Assembly (NCBI GenBank): GCA_963678705.1
Contig: OY783220.1
Location: 1,509,001 to 1,573,000 of the forward strand
Direction of reading: 5' to 3'
DNA from: Panorpa germanica
Taxonomy: Eukaryota; Arthropoda; Insecta; Mecoptera; Panorpidae
DNA: 64,000 bases
Shown here one piece after another: positions 24,100 through 33,871 of this stretch. Position numbers and translations under genes: made by a program. Under the pieces are notes generated by a model. That model saw only the letters and a list, made by a program, of their open reading frames with translations. It was not told the DNA's origin and made no database searches. Every line of letters begins with the position of its first letter. Positions within the stretch are counted from its first letter, which is position 1.

Positions 24100-24147
24100 G
24101 TACTAATAACTCGAAAGTTGATGCACTCAAATAAATATTTAAAGAAA
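24100..24147 (+). mobile_element. 3' terminal piece of LINE family X
   Basis: 'actcgaaagttgatgcactc' followed by 'aaataaatattt' matches the 3' end of the LINE fragment at 32,390-32,434 over about 45 bp, ending at the same A-rich point. The segment just upstream looks A-rich and shows no matching coding part. Confidence 0.5.
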
Positions 24148-24156
24148 GACTACACA

Positions 24157-24690
24157 GTGGGTGAGAACATCAATGCTTGACGTTAGACTGCTGTGTCTTC
24201 AGGTTCGATTACCAGGACAGAGTTATATTTTTTGAATTTGGTTGTTACGAAATTAAATTGATTATGCACAGGAATAGTTAATGCACCGAATCTACCTTAA
24301 TGCAGATCTGAAGATTAACACAGTCGGAGAAGAAATCAAAACCATAGCAGCAAAGCTCGAGTTGAGACTTCATAACCACGAAAACATCGCCGTGACGAAA
24401 ATGTTACTTGATAGTAATGATATTCGAAGACTTCGCAGGACTAAACCATCGAACCCAATAACCTAATCATGTAGAATTGTTCATTGGGGCAATTTCTACC
24501 ACACCGTGTAATTATTGAAATGTAAACCGCTAGATAAGTATATCTATACTTAGTTGTAGTGTTATAGAAAAAAAATTAACCAGCGGTGGAATATATATAA
24601 TAATACCAACATAGTAAGAAGTCCTCGGTGATAGAACTTAACGTCGGAAATATACGACGTTAAATAATTTAAATAAAAAAAAACTCGTAT
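24157..24690 (+). mobile_element. tRNA-derived SINE, copy 4, split by a LINE insertion
   Basis: The head (24,157-24,274) has 'cacagtgggtgagaacatc', 'gactgctgtgtcttcaggtt' and 'tatattttttgaatttggtt'. The body resumes at about 24,578 with 'ccagcggtgg', 'agaagtcctcggtg' and 'gacgttaaataatttaaat' plus an A tail. The ~300 bp between are a Jockey-like LINE 3' end, so the SINE is the older of the two. Confidence 0.7.
24275..24577 (+). mobile_element. Jockey-like LINE, 5'-truncated 3' end
   Basis: A frame open from about 24,281 to the stop at 24,466 ends in VTKMLLDSNDIRRLRRTKP. From memory, Jockey-clade ORF2 proteins end in a very similar Leu-Leu-Asp ... Arg-Arg-Leu-(Lys/Arg)-Arg-x-(Lys/His)-Pro stretch just after a helix like KLELRLHNHENI. 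About 100 bp of 3' UTR and a short A run (24,567-24,575) follow. 'gttaa' words on both sides may be the target duplication. It is dead: all enzyme domains are absent. Its place inside a SINE dates it as the younger insertion. Confidence 0.6.
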
Positions 24691-26244
24691 TAACAAAACA
24701 AGAAGATTGTTTCCATATTCACTCTCCAATATAAGCCTTTCAGGCTGTTGGGTGTGTGACGGGGAGAGAGAGGGAGGTTGACGGTTTGATGGAGCGGAAT
24801 ATTGCCGGCTGTATAATAAATATTGTAAATTATTTAGTGTTTAACTAACATGAAGTTAAAGCAAACACACTTTCACGATATTTAATATTTTTTGAAGGGT
24901 ATTTTGTAGGTTATGTAAAGAAATTTCGGTCTATTTGTTTGATGTAAATAATTGTAATTAGAATTGAATAAGTAAGTAGTGAGCAATGAACAGCACGAAA
25001 ATAATGGAGTATGTATTTATATAAGCATTACATTAGATCAAATATTTTTGTTGGAGGTAAATATAATATTGGTAATATAACAAAATGTTTCGGTGTACGA
25101 GTATATATTCAAATGTGGTACGAGTATTGTTACTATGCAAATATTTGTTGTGTGGAAAATTCTTATCAAAGTGAAATTAACCAACATAATATTTCATTCG
25201 GAATTGATATTAATAGACCGGGCGCTAAGAGACATTCGAACCCAAAAGTAAAAAACTAATCTGATTTGCATTAATTCATTTATTACTTTTTTCTGAAAAC
25301 ACAAAACTAGTTAAATGAATACATGCAACTGTTGAATACATGTTGGAGTTGTATCTATGTGAACGACACATATTAGTTCAAAACTAGTTCAAATTTGTTA
25401 GAAATAAATTAGGTGAATAAAGAGAGTATCGATTTGTGTATTCAAGTTTGGCTGAGTAAGAAGTATGACCTTAAAATGTAATACATTAATATATTGTTAT
25501 AAATAAAATAAAAAATATAATCCAGGTAGATATGTAACCCGTGGAATTAGTTTGTAGCAAGCTTGTACTGCAAGATAATTTTCTACATGGGTAGGTAAGA
25601 ACTATTGTTTTATTCTTTCTTCTAGAAGAAAGGCGATCTTTATTCGCATAAACTGTTTACGTAAAGTGAGCTCATACCACTGTCTAATTTTTGTATAATA
25701 TAAAGCAGATTCACTCACTATATGTCTTTGTAACATCTTCAAGTTAATTGCACCCGAAGTGGTTTCTAATTAACATTCTCGATACATCGCTTTACACATC
25801 GATGTTTCAGCTCTAGTCAACACAGTTCCACGGAATATTTTAATGGTGTATGTAACATTTTTATTTATATTGATTTAGTATACAAAAATACAGTTTATTT
25901 ACCTTCAATGAAATACGCATGTTACACACAAAACACTAAAAATAAACATCAATGTCATAAAAAATGTATGTGAAGGGTTGGAATGTTAGCTACCTTTAAG
26001 AACTCTATATGACTGCTGATAACAATCGGAAAGTAAAAGCAAGTACTTGTAATGGAAATAATAAAAGACCTTGACTACAAACAGTAAAAATATAAAAAAA
26101 GAAGTAGAAATAATTTCAATTTAACAGGTTTCACAGTTTGAAGGAATATGTAGTAATGATTTAAATTGTTGGTTTAATTGACAACTAGAGCCGTGAAAAT
26201 TTGGGTGCTCGTTAGATAGAGAAAAATGAGTGATAAAAGATTTG
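24691..26244. other. AT-rich DNA with one family G repeat, no gene
   Basis: Apart from the palindromic repeat at 25,523-25,600, I see only AT-rich sequence and an 82-codon frame without a domain. Confidence 0.45.
25523..25600 (+). repeat. Mini palindromic repeat (family G)
   Basis: 'ccaggtagatatgtaacccg', then 'tggaattagtttgtagcaag', then 'gtactgcaagataattttct' with 'acatggg'. The core is close to a perfect palindrome. Downstream at ~25,637 the word 'ttcgcataaactgttt' also accompanies the 13.3-kb copies. Confidence 0.55.
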
Positions 26245-26570
26245 GCGATGAAAAAAGACACGCGCGGAAGCTCACCTGTATAAAATTAATATTAAATTGG
26301 ATGATAGATGCCAATGTGCGAATTTGGAACTTTAGATCATATTACATTTGAATGCATAAATTATAATATAGAAAAATCAAAATTCAATAGTGAATTATAT
26401 TAGATGTGATTAAAACTTTCCCGGTTTATACTAAATTTTTGTTAAGTGATTCAAAATTAATTAGTGAATTATTTAAATATTTATAAACGTTATGTTAAAT
26501 ATATATAAAAAATATTTGATGGTGGCTATGATGAATAAAAGCCAAGGCCAAATAAATAAAAGAAAAAAAA
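26245..26570 (+). mobile_element. I-like LINE, 5'-truncated 3' end
   Basis: Clearly related to 60,655-60,958 of the complete LINE: 'aaattaatattaaat', 'gatcatattac', 'gaatgcataaattata', 'gtgattcaaaattaattagt', then the 'gatggtggctatgatgaata' tail. The codons include remains of the C-terminal Cys/His motif but with frame breaks. An A-rich tail ends at about 26,570. 'aaaagatttgg' before and 'aaaaaatctgg' after may be a decayed target duplication. Confidence 0.75.
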
Positions 26571-27412
26571 TCTGGTTCAACATATTTAAACTTAATTTGC
26601 TTAACCTTATTTACTGAATAATATTGATATGCCTACCTTAAAAACTACTGTGTATAATTATGGACGGAATTGGAAATGGCACTCACCTAAAAAAGAAAAA
26701 AAAAACATTAGTACATTGCAAATATAAGGACATGTGCAAGTTAACATACGATTACGTAATACATTATATCTTTGTTATACTTACTAAATATATAGGAAAT
26801 GAAATCATTATTTACATCTACTATGAATGATGAATTGAAATATTAAATAATTATAATATTATGTTGACTCAAATAACAAATAACTTGCAACGCATTTCAT
26901 CATAAACAAAATAGGACCATTAAAAATAACTATAAATCAGAACCTTAAGTGTTACTCAGAAATATAAACATTTCCTCGCGACTATTGTGACCTATTTAAA
27001 AAATGATTAACTAAACAAAAAGTCAGCATAAATACATTTGTTTGAGACCATTCCAGTCAATCTCTAGAATAACACCACAATAGATGTATGTGTTATTTTG
27101 ATTCAGTAATAGTCAATTTTTATCGCATACTATTGACATTGCCAATTAGATTTAAGAAACAAAAGTCGAAAAAGACACAAAAGCATAAATTGCAAAAGAA
27201 AGAAATCAAAACTAAATAAAACATATAATAATCAAAACTAACAACAAGTGTAACTTAGCTTTAGAATTTTAGTAAATAAAATATAAATAAATTAACGTAA
27301 ATAATTGTTTTATTTACATCAACTACGACGTATGAACTAATAAGTAAATTACTACCAAATATAAATAAGTTAAATACTTTCGGCTCCCAGAAAGTATACA
27401 TTAACTTGCAAA
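26571..27412. other. AT-rich DNA, no gene; repeat relative at 27,160-27,400
   Basis: The segment 27,160-27,400 resembles the AT-rich repeat at 13.48-14.21 kb ('acaaaagcataaattg', 'tttcggctcccag'). Nothing else was recognised. Confidence 0.4.
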
Positions 27413-27665
27413 TACACCCATGCCTCGCTATACGATCGCTCCTTATACGTCATTTCGCTATAACGGCCTTTAATAATTATGGCACCTTCTCGATTTACGG
27501 ATAAAAATATTTTGTTATACGTCCAAAAACATGCTGTACTATTATGCACTGACAAACTGATAAAATCCGTATAACTATCAAAATATTTGATTCGTTATAC
27601 GGCTTTTCTCTTTACAGCCACCTTTTCCAGAACGTATCTAGGTCGTAAAGCGAGGTACAGGTGTA
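27413..27665. mobile_element. pogo/Tigger-like MITE with TA target
   Basis: The left end is TA-'cacccatgcctcgctatacg' and the right end 'cgtaaagcgaggtacaggtg'-TA, an inverted pair of about 22 bp with few mismatches. TA at each edge is the target duplication expected of the Tc1/mariner/pogo group. The ~250-bp inside holds repeated 'ttatacg' words and no transposase. Confidence 0.75.
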
Positions 27666-28503
27666 TTCCTATCGAAGTAAAAGAGTTAGTTGTTAAAAAG
27701 AGAAATTAAAAACATTTTTTTAAACTTCAGAATACAAAATTCTTTTTGAATGAATCATGTTTTCTAAGTAAGCCGCTAATGAATCATGAAATCGATTCTG
27801 ACATTCAAATAACATGAATCTTTGAAGACAACTTCCGTTCTCGAGCGTTTTGTTTCGAATAGAATGGTAATTTGATAATAATGGAAACATTATTGGATCT
27901 AATTGAATTTAAATTATTTGTAAGCAAATTGATTATTTGTCTGTGGTTCTATTTGTGGTGTAAAATACTTGTACACGACCGACAACGTGGTTTTCATTTA
28001 GGTTAGTGGGGTCCATTTGCCCATAGCCTCATGGGGTCATCTGCCATATTGCAATTACGTTATATGGCTACAGCCAGAAGTTGAAATGAACTGTCTGATC
28101 TATCCAACCAACGGCTGCTGTTATATTCTATTATGTATGACCAACAGTATTAAAAAAGATAGTAGCGCAATAAAATAAAATTGGATTACTGATATTGAAA
28201 CAAAACAGATGTGTTGCTGGGTTCATGCGCTACTTCAAAATCAACTAAAAATTAATAGTCGACAATATATACCTACCTACGTCGAATGTATGGAGGTGAG
28301 AGAGTGCTCTCCGTATGAAACAATAACCAGATTAAATATGTACTCCACGGTATCAAGCAAAACGAGACATTAGATACAAATATTTATTTCTAATCAAATG
28401 TACAGAAGGTCATGTTCTCTATATCATGATTGACTTAGTTAAATAATAATGGCTCGTGATTGAAGTTAATTTCTAAGATATTTAAGTTGGACCAAGAAAC
28501 AAA
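27666..28503. other. AT-rich DNA, no gene seen
   Basis: No repeat or coding segment was recognised. A GC-richer phrase at 28,000-28,050 is isolated. Confidence 0.45.
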
Positions 28504-28773
28504 AAACACTGTTTTCACTGTGTCTCACAGTTTTGTTGTGAAAAAACACACTGAACAGATTGGTTTTGTTTTCAGGGTTTTCTGTGTGTACATAATAAAC
28601 AACAACTGACAAGCGCAAATGTTCACAAAAAACAAAACTGCGTGTTCAAACGAAGCATACTAAAAATGATTCTTTGATCTTACCAACTCCAGATAGAAAT
28701 GTGTTTTGTTTACTAAAACAGCAACAAAAGACATAAATGTTTTAAGAACTGTCTCTTTGATGTAAACATTGAT
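28504..28773 (-). mobile_element. MITE-like element H, copy 1
   Basis: The ends 'cactgttttcactgtgtctc' and, inverted on the right, 'gagacagttc' with 'aatgttt' pair imperfectly. The interior matches 51,011-51,323 in the opposite orientation ('cttttgttgctgttttagta', 'ttttttgtgaacatttgcg', 'acacacagaaaa'). It is non-coding; the 65-codon frame to its right is unrelated. Confidence 0.6.
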
Positions 28774-29672
28774 GTTTCTGTTCAGAACAACAAGTTTTTA
28801 TTCGCGGTTTATGGAACTGTCTCTCTTGTGCGACCTTCTTACAAAACTCACCTTCTTAAAAAAAATCAATACATTTTTGGTTTTTAGTTCTAGATGATAG
28901 CTTTTGCTAAATGCAAAAATATTAACAAAATAATTGAAATTTATAAAACGAAAATGCGGCTCTGTGTGAGGCAAGCGCCTTACAGGTAAATACACGCAGA
29001 CATTCTAACATTAAGCTTTCGTTTTATACAAATAGCTATTAAGTTTATATATTTTATACACTTTTCATGTATTAGAACATCGTTATTACGTGTTTGCTTT
29101 TTAATCCAGGTGGCACAACTACAAACACAATTTTATGGCAATATATTTATTAGTACGAGTACAAGTACGAGTATATTGAAGCATTTACTTTACCGTATAC
29201 AAAATGGTTCAGACATTCAGAATAAACGAAACGTCGATTAACTTTATTTTCTTCGTTATTAAAAAAATAAACTTCGATAAATCTGTTGAAATGGTTTTAA
29301 AGAAAAACCTTGTCGTCTGTGTTTTATATAGGATTTATTCGTGATTATGTTATAAAGTGTATAATTTTATTTAAATTACAAAATGATAAAATTCTATAAA
29401 AAAGTAAAACGACATCATCTTACGATAAGAAGCTTAGATTAAGGTTAGACAAAAAGGCAGACGGATTGACAAACGTAATTATATTTAAAAATTGAAAAAG
29501 AAAATTAAACGTAAAATTTTTTAAAGAACAATTAAAAGAAACCCGGTCAATAATTAGTGATGTGTAAGTAATTTTGTGGTAGAATTAAAACGATTGAATT
29601 GATGTTTACGCACAAAGAGCGCATATTGTTAACTGACGTGTAATAATGTTAGATAATCCAACTATCCTTTAT
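28774..29672. other. AT-rich DNA, no gene seen
   Basis: It contains a short 'tacgagtac' duplication at 29,154-29,172. No gene. Confidence 0.45.
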
Positions 29673-29825
29673 TAAATAAAAAAACTTTCAAGTATAAAAG
29701 CTTCATTTATTGGACGTTTCTTGCAGCAGTGCATGACATGTGGATCAAGTGTGTGGTGGGGGTGGAAAAATCCTTGGACATTTCACATACTTAGTTCCAG
29801 CATCAAGCGTCCAATGTTGGAAGAT
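29673..29825 (-). repeat. Dispersed repeat B, copy 3 (internally shortened)
   Basis: It shows 'aactttcaagtataaaagct', 'cagtgcatgacatgtggatc', 'gtggtgggggtggaaaaat' and 'gcgtccaatgttggaag'. The part after the Cys-rich middle is deleted and both ends are lost. Confidence 0.6.
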
Positions 29826-30193
29826 AACAAAAATAGCAAATATTTAGCGAAACTTCGTTCCTAGTGAAATTGGTGGATTGTTTTTGGTACAGTTACTACC
29901 AATAGCACAAGAATACCTTAAAAACTTCGGATACTTAATAAAACTTCTCCCTTTTCCATGAAGTGGAATTAATATTTATTTTAAATTCTAATTTGATAAA
30001 AATTGTTACTGAAGTCAGTGATTTTTAGAATAAAGATTATTAATTTGATGATAACCTTTCGAAAGTCATAATCGCGTTAAAATATACTCGTTAAAAAGAT
30101 TCAAATGTCAAGATTACATGAAGACGATAGGGTTAAAAATTGTAGTAATCTACAAAATTTAGGCATGAACATTTTAAATAAACAAAAACTCAT
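29826..30193. other. AT-rich DNA, no gene seen
   Basis: Nothing recognised. Confidence 0.45.
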
Positions 30194-30413
30194 ATATAGT
30201 CCAAATCACGATAGTTCGTCGGCGACTTATACTTAAAAGAGGTTATAAGAGCGATATTAATCTATAATACGATAATGAATTCTATCTTATTCGTTTCTAA
30301 ATACATTACAGAAAAATAAGTGAGTCAATGCTTTTTAGTTATACCAGCAGTTTATACCCCACAACTTGTTTTAAGTATGAGCTGCCGCCGAACTCTCGTA
30401 ATTTGAACTATAT
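30194..30413. mobile_element. MITE with ~44-bp inverted ends (family J)
   Basis: The left arm 'atatagtccaaatcacgata' plus 'gttcgtcggcgacttatact' pairs with the right arm 'agtatgagctgccgccgaac' plus 'tctcgtaatttgaactatat'. Related end words occur alone at 48,850-48,870 ('ggagttcggcgaagactcat') and at 61,620-61,650 ('ccgccgaactccagtaattt'). It is 220 bp and non-coding. Confidence 0.65.
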
Positions 30414-30796
30414 CATCTTATATGATTATATATAATCATTATAAACAAGTTTTCATTTTGAAGTTTTTGGCATGACTCAATAAGATAGTAGAATGACATA
30501 TAGATGTAATAAAAATCCATATAATTTTTAGATAGAGCCAACATTCAAATGATATGTGTCAAAATTTCATGACATTCCGAACATTACTTAACGAGTTACA
30601 GGGGTTTTATTGAAGCAACTTTTGTAATTTTCTAAACAATGGAAAAAGCTGAATTTTGTGTGTTGATAAAGCATTGCTGTTAAATGGAAAAAATACCGAC
30701 TTTAAATGGCACTTGTCATTGCTTGAATGTTAAAAAGCAAAATCGTTATCTTATGAACTTATTGAGTGACGTGTTATAAGTTTGTGTAGTGATCGG
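30414..30796. other. AT-rich DNA, no gene seen
   Basis: Nothing recognised. Confidence 0.45.
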
Positions 30797-30978
30797 AGTT
30801 TCCCTACACAAATATGCAAGAGAAAATATAATACAAGCCATCAACTTAGAACACCGTCATTGTCAATTTAGGCTCAGACCAGGCACCTTACATTAGAATA
30901 AGACATATTGTAATTAAAATTAATTATGGTAATAACTTTTCATTAATAAATATGTTTGAACTTGAACTTGAACTTGAT
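30797..30978 (-). repeat. Dispersed repeat A, copy 2, with an adjoining (TTGAAC)n run
   Basis: 30,797-30,920 is the reverse complement of 716-848. At 30,956-30,978 it meets a short (CTTGAA)n run, a kind of simple tail seen on some insect LINEs. Whether the run belongs to the repeat is unclear. Confidence 0.5.
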
Positions 30979-31919
30979 TTGCCGGGATTGATAATCACCT
31001 GACGTGGTTAATCAACGCATTGTGACGTCAGATTCGTATAACCAATCTATTGACATTTTTATTAATTGATTATTAAAAAACTATAAGTATTTTAATGAAA
31101 GAAATTATTTTCCAAATGATAATAATTTTCCACTTAAAATAACTTTTAAGAATTTTGGATTGCATGCACGTTGTCCATTTCTAAAAATCATCAAAAATCC
31201 TAATTATGTGTAATAATTAACTTTGTTTGACAAACATACGATGTAAACTGTTCCAAGAAGCCAGACAGAGCAATATTTTTACATGTCTGATGCACCAAAC
31301 GTTAAGAGTTAGGATGATAGTATCGTTTAAGTGAATATTTAATGCTGTCTGTCTAAGAACTAGCCATAAGGGAATAAGAAGAAAAGTGCTGCACGGAAAA
31401 CAACGCTGTTAAAGCAATCCCCTGCGTACAATTCACCAACCTGGGAATTACAAACCAAGCGAGGGGGGGTTGTTGCGGTGCAGGAAGATGACATCATTTC
31501 CATTACATTAAACTCAAGGCCGAAACGACGTGCCTGGCGCCGGTGTTCATGGACTTTGAATAGTGTCGCGGTGTTGCTAGTACTGGTAGTCGTAGCCCTC
31601 ATATTTTAACAGCATTTTCATTTCATGTACTTTTCATAGAGACTAACAAATTATTTTGTTATACAAAGGCTGTAATGTCGCTTTAATAAGCAGTTTTAAA
31701 AGTTTAACACTTTCTATTTATCTTCTACGCCTGTTGAGAGTTTTGCATTTTATTGTCTTTTTATTTAAAACATGTTTTCGCCTCTATTTAATAGTATTTC
31801 CAATTATTATGTACATGATAGATTATAAATATAACTTAACCGAGAGTAAAAATTAATATAAATCACTCCCTCATCAGCATTGCGCTAAATGAACTAATTG
31901 ATAATTATACAAAGAAGCA
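30979..31919. other. No clear gene; GC-richer open frame on the - strand at 31,360-31,602
   Basis: The 80-codon frame starts MRATTTSTSNTATLFKVHEH and runs through 'TTPPRLVCNSQVGELYAGDC'. It lies in a patch clearly GC-richer than its flanks. There is no signal peptide or known domain. It may be an old repeat, a decayed exon or chance. Confidence 0.35.
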
Positions 31920-32434
31920 ATTCATTCCGAGCACATTTCAGAAGAAACAACTATAACATGTTCAAACTTAAAAAACAAATTTAAAAATGTAATAAATTAA
32001 TAATGGCAGGAAGAATTGAACGAAGAAACTGATAATAAATTAAAAGAAGTGAAGCCATCAATTTGTAGACATGAGTTATCAGTCGGACTAAATATAAGGC
32101 TGGAAGTATAATACGTAGACTCATGATAGGTCATACAAATCTCACTCATACTTACTTATTCAAAAGAAAACCACAACCAATCTATGTACAATGTTATTTT
32201 CTACTAAGGGTACAGCATATTATTCTTTGATGCTACATGTACTCATCGCACAGAGAAAACTGTAATATGCCAGAAGACTATAATCATATATTTGAAAACA
32301 GAGAAAGTCTAAAAAACTATATTAACTTTATCAATGAATCTAATTTCATTTATCTATTTTAAATATGATTATAAATATATTGTTTAAGTGCTAATAACTA
32401 TCGAAAGTTGATGCACTCAAATAAATATTAAAAA
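31920..32434 (+). mobile_element. LINE family X, degenerate ORF2 C-terminal part and 3' end
   Basis: Conceptual translation, with stops and frame breaks, gives WQEELNEETDNKLKEVKPSI, then RRLMIGHTNLTHTYLF, then NCNMPEDYNHIFEN. These match the end of RNase H-bearing insect LINE ORF2 proteins, where an 'RLRIGHT.LTH.YL' block is followed by a Cys/His motif with 'E-D-x-x-H-I'. About 70 bp of 3' UTR end in 'actcaaataaatattaaaa'. The family differs from the complete LINE at 55.5 kb. Another piece lies at 37,755-37,990 on the other strand. It is 5' truncated and dead. Confidence 0.65.
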
Positions 32435-33787
32435 CTTGTGAAATAAGCAAGACTTCAAATTGTGTAACCTAAGTCAGGCCAGAAGGAATGTCGAAGTTCC
32501 TCCGTTCATATACCTACGATACCTTAAAGAAAGGAGATCTAGCAATGAAAATGAAAAGGAAGAGGATGGATGGCAGATGTAAGGAGAAAGTGTAGAGAGA
32601 AGGAAGATAAACGAGAAAAGTTTTTAATAGAATGAAATGAATTGAATTAAATTGTTAAAATTGATTAACTTAAAAAAGGTAATGAGAAATATTTATAAAC
32701 AGATTGTAAGGCCAAAAAGGCATATACAATAAAATAATATATGCAATTCATACATAACAACCTAACTCGATAGGTATTGAATGCAAAGGGCCAAAGACAC
32801 AAAACTGTGAAGGCTTTAATAAATATATATACTGGAACTAATAGTACATCTCTCTATAAAAGCAAATCAGTAGTTACTTAAGTTCTGTGAAAGTGACTGT
32901 ACACTCTCATCGAATATACATTTTATATTAGTATGCATTTAGTCTCCTTTCGTACTTTTATTACATTTATATAATAATATATATTCCTAACTATATAAAA
33001 TATATAAACTCCATGGCATAGTCCATATAATTAAATTCAAACATCGTAAAAAAACCAACAAGGGTTAAAATAAAGAAGGGTGACGGGATGACTGGATGAC
33101 GGGTCACCAAACACACACACACATGAATAGGAACGTACATATGTACAACCACACATACAACATGATATAATGTAATATAAAAAGTGTCTGCGGAATGTAC
33201 AGCACCCTCAATTCACCACCCAGTACCTCCCACTACTACCATTTGCACAACCCCTTTATCACTTTTACCCCTACTCATCCTCCCACTTCTCTCGCCACTG
33301 GCGACACCAAAAAACACCAGAACATGAAACCGAAATTGCAAGAACGTTTTTTATGATGGTAACAAATATCATGTGGACGACACCTACTCGTAGTCGGCCT
33401 ATTGGACATTTGAACAACTCGTAGAAAATAGTCGAAGAAGTCCTTGTCGTCGGGAAAACAACTTTGTCACATTAGGCCATGTGTTACTAAGAGATGTAAC
33501 ACTCGTACTGTGTTCACAAACACTTAAAATTACAGATAAAATGAAAAAAAGTTTTAACATTTTGTTTACACAGTTTCTGTTATAGGAATATTCAAACAAA
33601 TTGACTGCCGGTATAATTTTTACTAATTGAAAAAATGTAATTAAATTAGGATTGTGCCGATTTTTCAATATTCAGTTAACGGTGAAAAATTTTGGTTGAT
33701 TTTTTGTAGATCAGCAGTTCTAGTTGAACATACTCGTAACTGTAGCTTAATCAAGCAAAATACTTAAGACTACTTCTTTCGTTAGCT
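32435..33787. other. No gene seen
   Basis: AT-rich with a (CA)n run at 33,111-33,123 and a C-rich patch at 33,200-33,300. A minus-strand frame at 33,399-33,668 contains a hydrophobic run (MLKLFFILSVILSV) that resembles a signal peptide. It has no other support. Confidence 0.4.
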
Positions 33788-33871
33788 AACTGCGATCGGT
33801 TTTTTTTTAAATTTATTTATTTAGCCTTGACATTTATTTGTCATTGCCACCGTCAAATAACTGTGGTCGGT
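33788..33871 (-). mobile_element. Ultra-short LINE 3'-tail insertion (58 bp) with 13-bp target duplication
   Basis: Target duplication 'aactgcgatcggt' (33,788-33,800) / 'aactgtggtcggt' (33,859-33,871), two differences. Between them, the - strand reads 'ggtggcaatgac', a loop, 'gtcaaggctaaataaata' and an A run. This is the same 3' hairpin and tail as the LINEs at 46.3 and 60.9 kb. Target-primed reverse transcription evidently stopped after about 40 non-A bases. Confidence 0.75.

Noticed and set aside
33399-33668. Minus-strand 89-codon frame with a signal-peptide-like run
   Set aside because: A hydrophobic run is expected by chance in T-rich DNA; no cleavage context, Cys pattern or splice support.
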